From Lasiosphaeris hirsuta (Eukaryota > Ascomycota > Sordariomycetes > Sordariales > Lasiosphaeriaceae): a stretch of 64,000 bases of DNA. Where the stretch lies: the NCBI GenBank assembly GCA_030549175.1, contig JAUKUA010000005.1, positions 868,001 through 932,000 of the forward strand, given 5' to 3'. The notes under the pieces were generated by a model, which was not told the origin of the DNA, did no database searches, and saw nothing but the letters and a program-made list of their open reading frames with translations. Positions 1 through 9,443 of the stretch are shown here, piece by piece. Every line of letters starts with the position of its first letter. The first letter of the stretch is position 1. A program made the position numbers and the translations under genes.

Positions 1-1252
1 GGAGCGACGTCGTCTTGCAGCCTCAAAAGGAACCACGAATTAGCGGAGCGTGTTTGGTGGAAACTATGAGGAGTAATGGGGGTCGGAATCACATAGACAC
101 GACACCCGGGGACGCCAGGGACGGAGCTCTGGAAAAAGAGGACATGAGGCATGATAGGGGCGCGGTTGGTAATATGGCTTCACTTGGGGCTCATCTGGGG
201 CTCATCGGCTCATCTTGGTATGGAATCGACCTCTATACCCTTGCACGCATTTTGCCGTGCCACTCCATCGACACTCGTTGGTGTTTTCAGCATAGTCCCC
301 GCCCACGAGATTACCCCGTATGTTACGAAGACTTGATGATAGACTAAAAAAGCTCTTGAATGCCGCCTTGGCCATGGCTGCAACTGCGGTTGGTAATGCA
401 GCATGCGTGATGAATGTGAACTAGGTGACGTATGAGCGAGTCACAAGCATTCCCCAACAACAACAAGCACGTCCCAGCTATATTTTACAAGTGTATAATC
501 TACCAACCATATCTTTCAACAATACCGGTGCCTGAGCGTACTCGGGTTTGGGTCCTCCAGGCACCAAAATTTGTTCTGCTTGTGGCCGAGAAGATAGCGC
601 TGTTGAGATTAGTGCCAGTGGTATCCGTGTCTGTATATCTAGGCATCACAATAACCAGTTTCTGACAGTGCATGGACGCATTTCCTGGTTCAACAGCCAT
701 CACCGATTGAATCCGATGTCTTTCGATCGGGCCTAGCGCGTTGCGCAGCGCCAACTCCCCTGCTGACGGTCAGCCAGCGCAGAGCCAGCGCCCAATCCGG
801 CGTTATTGACACCTGCAACCGCGTGGCAAGACGTCTCCGAGAGCTTTTCCATCGAACCAAACCTCAAACCTTTCCAGCGCCCGCGCTCTTTTCCATTTCT
901 CTTGTGCTTCCAATCCAGCGAGATACACCGATCTAGCATGTGCCATCTGAGCGTACTTTTTGTTCCTATAATTACCACACCCAAATAACGCGCAAGCACT
1001 GCGTCGAGGGGCGATTCGTCCAGCGGCAGGAGTCATCAATTACAGCCCTGTCCATCACTTCCAGGGTTCACGATTTTTGACCGGGAGCTTCTGGCGTCAC
1101 AAGACCTGCCAGCCTGTGCGCCTCAACTACGTAATTAAAGGCAGCAACACCCAGCAAGACCGCCACCAACTGCGCACACGCAACCTTCACGGACTCAATT
1201 CTCCCTCACCATCCGCACGATAGCAACACCCACTTGCGAGAAATACGCCAAA
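1..1252. other. Intergenic / upstream region of the Vam7-like gene
   Basis: No open frame here shows a recognisable domain, codon bias or splice pattern typical of a gene. The last 150 bases or so are CA- and C-rich, like the 5' leader of a filamentous-fungal gene, and run into the ATG at 1253. I see no repeat, tRNA or transposon signature. Confidence 0.5.
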
Positions 1253-2398
1253 ATGGCGCCCCCGGCCGAGATCTCCATCCCCACCACCTCCCTCTGCCAC
1301 CCACCGCCGGACGGCACCACGACGGCCCCGAAGCCCTACACCCTCTACAACATCACGCTGCGGCTGCCGCTACGCTCCTTCGTGGTCCAGAAGCGCTACA
1401 GCGACTTCGTCGCCCTGCACAGCACCCTCGCCGCGCTCGTTGGCGCCCCGCCCCCGGAGCCGCTCCCGGGCAAGTCGTGGTTCAAGTCGACCGTGTCGTC
1501 GCCCGAGCTGACGGAGCACCGCCGCGCCGCCCTCGAGCGCTACCTGCGCGCCATCGCCGAGCCGCCCGACCGCCGCTGGCGCGACACCCCCGCCTGGCGC
1601 GCCTTCCTCAACCTGCCCGGCGGCGCCGGCGGCGGCATCTCGACGGCGTCGACGTCCGGCGTTAGCGTCGAAGGCCGCATTCCCGCCATTGGGCTGCGCG
1701 ATGCCACGGTCGCGGGGGCCGGGGATCCCGGCACGTGGCTGGATCTGCATCGCGAGATGAAGGGGGCGTTGCACGAGGCGCGCGTGGCGCTGGGGAGGAG
1801 GGATAATGCGATGGAGAACGGGGCAAGGGTGGAAGCTGGGAGTCAGGCGAAGAGGGCATTGGTGAAAGCCGGGAGCTTGCTGGGGAGTTTGAATGAGGGG
1901 CTGGTGGCACTGAAGGATGGTAGGAGGTTGGGCGAGGGCGAGATGCGCAGGCGGAAGGACCTGCTTGCGGCCGCGAGGGTGGAGAGGGATGGGCTGGACA
2001 AGCTCAGCTCGAGTCTCGCGGCCAACGGAGCGGTCACCGGTGGTGGGAGGCAGGGCGTTCCGAGCGCGAGCGAGAGGATTGCGCTCGTCGGCACTGGGCC
2101 TGCGCTACTCGGTCCGAGAGCCGGTGGGCGAGTGCTCGGCGCGCCGGTCCCCGAGACAGAGAGGACGCGGGAGCTCGACAACGAGGGCGTGCTGCTGCTA
2201 CAGCGGGACGTCATGAGGGAACAGGACCAGGATGTCGAAGCGCTCGCCAAGATTGTCCGACGCCAAAAGGAGATGGGCCTCGCTATTCACGACGAAGTCA
2301 ACCGCCATATCGACATGCTCAACAGGACAAACGAAGACGCCGACGTGCTAGGCCGCAAGCTCAACGTTGCCAAGGACCGCGCGAGGAGACTGGGCTGA
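1253..2398 (+). CDS. vam7: Vam7-like vacuolar Qc-SNARE (PX domain + SNARE motif)
   Basis: Single-exon gene for 381 aa. An N-terminal PX domain (about residues 25-125) contains the PI3P-binding motif RYSDF and the proline/lysine loop PLPGK. A Gly/Ala-rich linker follows. The C-terminal 75 residues or so form a SNARE coiled coil (RELDNEGVLLLQRDVMREQD... ending RARRLG). PX plus a C-terminal Qc-SNARE with no transmembrane anchor is the Vam7 architecture; the yeast protein is recruited to the vacuole by PI3P and the HOPS complex and drives homotypic vacuole fusion. The ATG at 1253 sits in a good context (CCAAAATGG). The stop is TGA followed by C, and the same frame stays open behind it for 118 more codons (see findings). 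Family assignment is from visible motifs; the role is inferred from yeast. Confidence 0.9.
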   Translation: MAPPAEISIPTTSLCHPPPDGTTTAPKPYTLYNITLRLPLRSFVVQKRYSDFVALHSTLAALVGAPPPEPLPGKSWFKSTVSSPELTEHRRAALERYLRAIAEPPDRRWRDTPAWRAFLNLPGGAGGGISTASTSGVSVEGRIPAIGLRDATVAGAGDPGTWLDLHREMKGALHEARVALGRRDNAMENGARVEAGSQAKRALVKAGSLLGSLNEGLVALKDGRRLGEGEMRRRKDLLAAARVERDGLDKLSSSLAANGAVTGGGRQGVPSASERIALVGTGPALLGPRAGGRVLGAPVPETERTRELDNEGVLLLQRDVMREQDQDVEALAKIVRRQKEMGLAIHDEVNRHIDMLNRTNEDADVLGRKLNVAKDRARRLG

Positions 2399-5300
2399 CG
2401 CGAGGCGCTGCCTCTCGAGAGTCCGATGATAGGTGCCAACAACCGGGATCGGTCACTGCTACTACTGCGGTGCAGGGCCGTTCCTGCAGTACCAGCTGCG
2501 GCTGTTGCCGTGGAAGGTGATGACGATGAAGATGAAGACGACGAGGCTGAAGAGGAGAAGACTGGTAGACAGCGGCAACAACTACAACAACGGACGGGAG
2601 GCGGCGTGGTAGACATTGTGCTAGAGCTGATAGTCAGGGGCGTCCTCGCGGGCGCCCAGATGCTCGTGGTCATTGCATGGGTGGTGGGCAGGGTATCGGC
2701 GGTGCTCGAGTTTGTCGTCGAGCTTGGCGTGTTTCTCATACAGGCGCCCAACTAAGACGAGCACATGGAGAGCATTACGCCCGAGTTGGATGTTGGGGAG
2801 TTATGACATGGGAGGACCAAGTTCATTGATGATGGGTATGGGAGTATAGCTATTGGAATTTCTGTATCGAGTAAATAGTCACGGCATAGCGGGCTGGAAC
2901 GGGGGTCCATCGTTTGATGAGACAGGAAAGGGTTGAGGTTGCATATTCTGGTTCTCTGATTCCTTGGGCCTCGCAGACAAAACTAGATAGGCTGGCGTCG
3001 ACGAGATACCAAACTGGCACGGAATCGCCAGGTCTATAATTAAGGACATAATAGTATATTCATATTGTTTACGGGGCGCTTTGCGCAGCACAGTCTATCT
3101 CATCGACTCGATCGGACCTCGTAGCACCATCTGACAAAACCTTCGTCAGCCTATTTACCAATAGAACCATCCTAGAGACCCAAAGAAAGCACCAACAACG
3201 TATTACAAAAGCCGTGGGAGGCGGCACGGGGCGGGGCTTGCGGGCGGTGGCACAGGCACTGCGACGTGTCACGGCGAATGCTTCGTCGTTACCTCGGTGT
3301 CGCCCGGCCAAGCGAGGCGGCAGCCCAATCGTCCCAAGGTTGACAAACGCCTGGGGTTGAGGGGTTGTCATCAATAGCAGAAACTGTTGAGGCTCAAGTC
3401 TGGATTGGCCACGGCCCCGCGCGTCGCATTGCAATTCGTGTTTTCTGTTTTCGGGCTCCGGCAAGAAAACGCGAGCCAAGGGCGAGGTGAGCCGAACGGG
3501 CAGTCCCATGGCTTGGCCGGGCTGCAGAGCTGCAGGCGATCCCGCAGCTGGTAGTGCAGAGAGCAGGCGGTGTGGTGGCGGCAGGTGTGTGAGCTGGCAG
3601 CTTGGCTACGTCACCCCCAACCGCCCCATTGCAAGGCCGTTGCCGAAGCAACGGCCGCTGAAGAAAATCCTGCGAGCGCTTTTCTTCCCCATTAGCCAAT
3701 TCAATTTCCATTCAAAAGACGACGACGTTACGTTTTGGTGTCATATGTAATTGCAGTGCGCGACACGGCAGCGACGAACGCCAGTTTGACACCGGCAGCT
3801 AATGTAGTGCAGGATGTCGCGCACAAGTGTCACAGAGGCCTGATCCTGCCATTCGATCCCCAAGCAGAGCAGAGCGTGACAGTCGCCGAGGGCTAGGAAT
3901 CCTTTTGACAGGAGGGGTTGATCGCGGTCGGATTGCTGGCTGAGGTCAGACGACGGACAGGGTCCCCTCTCTTCCGTACCCCAGCGACTTCTGTTGCAGC
4001 CCGAGCCCGGCGCCGCGGATTCGCTGGCCAGTGCCGGGGCAATCCTATCACTCCGCGATTCGCTGTGCGTGTGGGTCATCGACAGCCCATCACAGCGAGG
4101 AGATTGTGCAATCTCGTCGTATTGGACGGCCAAGTAGCGCATTCACAGGCGTCTCTGCGAGCATGAAAAATGGAGGCGGACGACTGCTTGCTCCGTTTGT
4201 TTTGCAGCTTGCGCCTTCGATTCGCTGGCCGAGGAGTCCCTGAGGCAACGCGTTTCGCGATTGACAGATCCGCGGTGGATTGCGCTCAATGAGGGCCGAA
4301 ACTCATCGATCGGGCAACAGAGGAAGAACGAGAGAAAGGAGACAAGAACAGCGAGCGGGTGGGAGGCAATGCCAAGGGGGAAGAGTTTGGTCCCAGGCCA
4401 TGACGGCCTGACGGGAGCGCTTTGCGAGGTGACAATTCAATTTCCCCGGTTTCCGCAGAAGCCGCTGGAAGGAGGCTGACGAAGGCTCCCTCGTGTCGGG
4501 TCGTCAGGGTCCTGGTGCCTGGTTCCCCAAAGAGGGAGGGGCAGGGAGAGTGTGTCGGGACCACCCATGTTCCCGCAACAAAGACACTAACGCTTGATGG
4601 ATTCCTTTCTTTTGCTAGTTTGACACTGAGAAGGAGATTCTGGGGACGGCCCCTGGAGTCTGGTGTGTGGCCGAAGCTGAAGCAAAACAACCCTATTTGT
4701 GAAGCTGAAGAAAGTCATCTGGAAGGGACTGGTCCGCCATGCAGATTGGCTTATGTGAGGACGTTGATATCCAGATATCGGAAGTCCAGGATTTTTTTCG
4801 GCCACCTAGAGTTGAGGAACAATTGGAGAAGCTTGCTTGCTCGTCTTTACCCCTCGAATTGGCTGCAGGCTTGCGCAGCCGCTGCGGGAAACTCACGCAG
4901 GTCTGGCAGCCGACTGACCGCAGAACGGACCGCATACACGTCCGTGCGTCGACCATTGGCCACTGGTGCAGCCGCGAAGAAAAAAAAAAAAGGGCTGGAA
5001 CCAGACCCAAAGTAAACACAGCAGGCTTCTTCCCCCCTGCCAGCCTTTTCCTTCGTCTGCCCACCGAAACTCGCCAAAAGCAGCGCTGCACCCTCCCGTC
5101 CGACTTGTCTGGGGCTGCACACACCTTCCGACACTTTTCATGCACAAAACGAGGGCGACACAATTGAGGATTCCAGTCGAGAGGCTGGAGAGGAACAATC
5201 ATCCACAGTAAAGCGAACGCCAACAACAAAGATAACCACAACCACGATCACAACCACAGAGCACCAACCCCGCCTCCGCCGTTCAAGTCACTGATCCTTG

Positions 5301-5733
5301 ATCGCGACTAGTGCTCGGCATCCGACAGCTGAGATTCGACATCCGAGACCGTTTTTGCTTTCCTGCCTGCGGAGTTGGTTGTCCTTTTTCTCTTTCCTTG
5401 TCGGTATGTCCAACTGTCTTGCATCTTGGACCAAAAACAGCATCACACCCTGTCGGGTCGCTCGTTGCCAGCCGCTTGTTACAAGATTACGCCATTCGTC
5501 GCTACCAATGCTAACGTCCAGTGTCGCACAGTTTCATGACCTTACGACTCTTCATGCCTTCGAGATACCACTAGAACTTCTTTCTTCATGACCCACTTCA
5601 CCGGCTGCATTCACCAATACATGTCCCGATACCGACGCCAGTTTTGACGATCGGTAACAAAAAACGAACACCGCCAATACGGCCATCACGACGACACCAA
5701 TCTCCTGCCTAGTACTGTCGTCGACAACACGTC
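2399..5733. other. 3.3-kb intergenic region (3' of vam7, long upstream region of next gene)
   Basis: Bases 2399-2755 hold the open in-frame extension of vam7 described in the findings. From about 2760 to 5733 I see no ORF with a domain or convincing codon use. The segment contains only short A/T runs (A12 near 4980) and a CA/AC-rich leader just before the ATG at 5734. A long promoter and 5' leader is the simplest reading. Confidence 0.45.
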
Positions 5734-8106
5734 ATGAGCCAGGCCCCGCCGCCTCCCCCGCCCCATGGGGAAAATCCCCGGACGACGGCAGGCGGCTCAG
5801 GCCTGCCTCCGGGGAAATTCGATATCTTCATCATCCCTGAACACTCGGCTGGCTCAGGCTTTCTCTATTTGCCGTCGCTAAAACCACAATGGAACAGCTT
5901 CATTGCTGGTGTTGCCTGCACATTGGCAGTGGTGGTGATAGGGAACAGCCTTGCGCCTGCCATGAGGGTATGGTGGGCAAATTTCCAGGGTCTCGGGAAC
6001 ATGGGTATGGTTCTCCTCGTCATTGCCGTCGGCCTAGGGTCCTGGTCCCTTGGCCGAACCCAGACTGAAGAACCGTCGGGCCATGGTCCCGGGGCTGGGG
6101 GAAGCCATCATCGACCAGGAGCTGGCTTTGGTGGTTCTGGGCCGTACTACAATACTCCTCCCAACGGAACACCCCCCCCCAACCAGGCACCACCATCCCA
6201 ACCTCCTCCTCCTCCACCACCCCCACAACATGAGACACCGCGTAACGAGAGGCCCAATAGCTCCTGGCAAGATCAGCCGCAGCAAGAAGCCCCACGGTCA
6301 AAACCGCAACCTCAACCGCAGCCTCAACCGCAGCCTCATCCCCAGCCTCAACAGGCTCAGCAGCCGCCACCTCCTTCGCCCCGACAGGAGCAACCAAAGC
6401 CGCAACCGAAGCCACAACCTAAACCGCAACCCCAACAGAAACCTCAGCCCGCACCTCCCCCTCAACCGAGCACATCCAAGCCTGATGCCCCTAAGGGTGC
6501 ATGGGAGAAGGCAAGGGAAGAGACGAAGCGGCGTGAGGAAGAGAGGAAGGCTAAGGAAGCCGCAGAGAAGAGGAAAGAGGATCAGACTCGGCGGTTGCGT
6601 GAGTTGCGGGAAAGAGACGCCAAGGAGCGCGCTGAAAGAGACAGACTGGCTCGAGAGAAGGAAGCGCAAGAGCAAGTGCTAAAGGCCCAGCTAGAGAAAG
6701 AGTTGAGGCAGAAAGTCGAGCGCGAGATACGAGAGAAGGCAGAGCAGGAAGCTAAAGCGCGTCTGGAGAGAGAGCGTGATGCTCGGGAACGTGAAGCAAG
6801 AGAAAGAGAACGCGAAGCAAAAGAAAAAGAGCGCGAAGAAGAGAGAAAGCGAGAGGAGGAGCGGTTGCGGACAGAAAAGGAGAGGCAGGCCGCGAGAGAG
6901 CGAGAGGCAAGGGAAGCCAGGGAACGAAAGGAGAAGCTCGAACGCGAGCGAGCAGAACGTGAGCGCGCTCTCCGTGAGCGTATCGAGCGCGAGCGAGCAG
7001 AGCGTGAACGTAAGGAGCGCGAGCGACAGGAGCGTGAGCGGCTCGAGCAGCAGCGCAAGGAAGAGGAGGAAAAGAACAACACCCGCAAGGGAACTGCCTA
7101 TGCTTTCTCCTCTGTCGGCGAGAAGACCAGCATGTGGCCAAATGGCCGCCCCCCTGCTCCATCCCAAGCAGCATCCTCCCCCGGCACAGCCAAACCCGCG
7201 TCCCCATCTCCTACTAAACCCGCAGCCAAGTCTGCGAAGTCTGCAGCAGGTACCGAAGAGGAGGCATACTCCTACCGACCCTACGACACACCGAAGAAGC
7301 CCACCGCACGTAAGAAGTCGGTGTCTGACTTTTCGGAATCCTCGTGGGCCCCGTCGCAATCTACTGCGCGCACCAGTCCTCCAGCATCGATGCGAGGGCC
7401 CTACACGACAGAAGATCCCCAAAAGATCATGATAAAGGCTGTTTATGTTTATCTTAATCAGTTTTCCAAAACGCCTGCCTCACAGCTCATCTCGGGATCC
7501 GGCACGGTAACGGACGGTTTGATTCTTCGGATCACTAGTGCAGGTCTGTTTGTCGACGATGACGTCCGTGGAGTAGCACAACGGGAATGGGATGTTAAAG
7601 CTTGGACTCTTAAGTCGGTCGAGGTATGGTGTCCCACGAACGCGCTGGCTTCTACTGCTTCGAATTCCCCTGGTGCGGTCCCTACAAATCACCCATATTT
7701 CAAGAAGATGCCCAGCACCGCGCGCCGTGCCGCCGAGAGAGGTGCCACCAAAACCTTCACAGGCGAGGAAGCCGACGCTTATCTCGAAGAGGTTGGGCGC
7801 GGGTGCCAGGATGTCTGTCGGCATGGCTTATCTGCGGATTCTGCGAATCGTTCATCATTCTCGGGCAGCTCTAACAGCGATGATAAGACGGGAGAGTGGA
7901 TGAGCAAGGGCCTGCACGTCCTTCGTGCGACCATCCGCGACCAGGAGAACAAACGATACCTGTTCATCATCAGCGACGAACAGAGTTGGAAGATTGCAAG
8001 GGGTATCCAGAACTTGAAAGGCGGTACTCAGGCTAGAGCTCTGGGTGTCGCTGGCATTAGCTCTCCCGAGGCTCGCAGCATCCTGGAGACACTTTCATGG
8101 GGCTAG
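5734..8106 (+). CDS. Uncharacterised two-pass membrane protein with Pro/Gln-rich tract and long charged helix
   Basis: Uninterrupted 790-aa ORF; I do not recognise the family. Order of parts: Pro-rich N-terminus; a short conserved-looking segment (GKFDIFIIPEHS, residues 28-39); two hydrophobic stretches at about 55-72 and 88-106, likely transmembrane; a Pro/Gln/Lys-rich disordered tract to about 250; then roughly 200 residues made almost entirely of Glu, Arg, Lys and Ala (repeated RERE, EREA and EEERK patterns), expected to be a coiled coil or single alpha-helix. After a Ser/Pro linker, a globular-looking C-terminus (about 560-790) contains KAVYVYLNQFSK and KRYLFIISDEQSW. That last region has the hydrophobic alternation of a small beta-rich fold, but I cannot name it. 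The ATG at 5734 follows a long leader. Function unknown; a membrane-tethered scaffold is only a guess. Confidence 0.8.
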   Translation: MSQAPPPPPPHGENPRTTAGGSGLPPGKFDIFIIPEHSAGSGFLYLPSLKPQWNSFIAGVACTLAVVVIGNSLAPAMRVWWANFQGLGNMGMVLLVIAVGLGSWSLGRTQTEEPSGHGPGAGGSHHRPGAGFGGSGPYYNTPPNGTPPPNQAPPSQPPPPPPPPQHETPRNERPNSSWQDQPQQEAPRSKPQPQPQPQPQPHPQPQQAQQPPPPSPRQEQPKPQPKPQPKPQPQQKPQPAPPPQPSTSKPDAPKGAWEKAREETKRREEERKAKEAAEKRKEDQTRRLRELRERDAKERAERDRLAREKEAQEQVLKAQLEKELRQKVEREIREKAEQEAKARLERERDAREREAREREREAKEKEREEERKREEERLRTEKERQAAREREAREARERKEKLERERAERERALRERIERERAERERKERERQERERLEQQRKEEEEKNNTRKGTAYAFSSVGEKTSMWPNGRPPAPSQAASSPGTAKPASPSPTKPAAKSAKSAAGTEEEAYSYRPYDTPKKPTARKKSVSDFSESSWAPSQSTARTSPPASMRGPYTTEDPQKIMIKAVYVYLNQFSKTPASQLISGSGTVTDGLILRITSAGLFVDDDVRGVAQREWDVKAWTLKSVEVWCPTNALASTASNSPGAVPTNHPYFKKMPSTARRAAERGATKTFTGEEADAYLEEVGRGCQDVCRHGLSADSANRSSFSGSSNSDDKTGEWMSKGLHVLRATIRDQENKRYLFIISDEQSWKIARGIQNLKGGTQARALGVAGISSPEARSILETLSWG

Positions 8107-9443
8107 GCGTCTGCCTCTTTTTTGGCAACCCCCCCCCCCCCCCCCCCTCCTCCTCCTTTGTTGCCCTGGGCGACATTTCGGCATATTAATCCTACTACGC
8201 CTTTATTTTCCAGCCATCTTGATGAAGGGTTCCGCTGCACTCGTCTTCGATTCGGGTACATATTCGTTTTTTTTTTTTTTTGCCTGCTTTTCCTCCCTCT
8301 GCGACACTCACACCCCCCTCCCTGCATTGCTCGTCTTCCCCGGCGAGTCGACTACGGCAGAGACTGATGGATGCCGTCAGCGTGTGGTGTATCGACAGGC
8401 GGAGGATTATTTTATCGAGGCAGGTTCAAGTGATCGCTTGAGTCGTGTGGGCCAGGCCAGGCTTTATTATACCCAAAGCGAGCGAGTTGTTGTCATTAAT
8501 GTTATGTCCAAGTTATGTACGGGATATGGTGCCTATCTTTGCGAGGGCCTGGAATGTGCTGAGAGATACCAGTGGGAGGCAGGGGTCGCCCGGAATTCGG
8601 AGGAGATTTGTTTTTTGGTTTTTTTTTGCGTGGAGGAAAGTGCCGAGATTGCATTTTTGTTCCTTGTTCGACTTTTCACATACTTTTATCTTTGCATATG
8701 GCATGGCATGGTCATTGCCTGGCGGAATGGAAAGACGGAGGGGACAAAGACGGATACCAGAACATACACAACAAATGCAACCGTTTTGATACGATGCATG
8801 CTAGGTCGATCAGTCGACGAGCATAATTGCCGCTCACCGCAATACAAATACAATCTTTAATACTTAAGAAATGCTGGCCTTGTCTTCATTGTAGTGGTGT
8901 AGTTGAAGTTGGGCGGCCCAGTTCGAATTGCCGACAAGAAGGGATGGGACTCTATCCCTAGCTTCAAAGCTTGTACCTGCTCAGCTACTCGAACCCGCCT
9001 CCCGAGGATTTTTCAGTATGGTTGTGGCGGTAACAAGCAAAGAACTGAAACCCGCACGCTACTTTATCAGCTTCATAATACATATACTTGATATCCTCGT
9101 ATATGCGTCGTAACTAGTTCTTCCCATAGCCTATTTTGTCTGCCTCGCACCACGCCACCGAAGTTGATATTCACCTTTCTATTGCCAACCAACGCCAACA
9201 AGCAGTGTCCCTATATATATCTCTTCACCTCCAGCTCCTCATCTCCTCTCCTTACATATTTGCAAAGAGGGGTGGCGGACGGATGCACTCTCCTCGGCAA
9301 CCTCGCATCAAGTAGCAGCTTAGAAAAGGGAAATGAAACGAGACAACTCCCCAAGGTGGCCCTCACTATATGCAAACCAAATGTCCACCACATCTCCAAC
9401 CAAATCGATATACTCCCAAGACACCACCCACCTATATATCATC
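8107..9443. other. Convergent intergenic region (shared 3' flanks)
   Basis: This lies between the 3' end of the orphan membrane-protein gene (+) and the 3' end of the phosphodiesterase gene (-). It is T-rich with homopolymer runs and holds no ORF with a recognisable product. It should contain both polyadenylation regions. Confidence 0.5.
8129..8147. repeat. Poly-C run (19 C)
   Basis: Nineteen consecutive C residues lie 23 bases after the stop of the upstream gene, in its presumed 3' UTR. A run of 15 T follows at 8267-8281. Both are simple homopolymers and prone to length error. Confidence 0.9.

Noticed and set aside
4422..5015. 197-codon plus-strand ORF in the 3.3-kb gap
   Set aside because: No motif, Arg/Ser-rich, overlaps equally long frames on the other strand and ends in poly-Lys from an A-run.
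8045..8860. 271-codon plus-strand ORF after the orphan membrane-protein gene
   Set aside because: It starts inside the upstream gene in another frame and runs through homopolymer C and T tracts; composition is irregular and it lies in a convergent 3' region.
8920..9010. Possible tRNA T-loop (GTTCGAATT)
   Set aside because: The flanking bases do not form a T stem and no acceptor or anticodon stem can be drawn.
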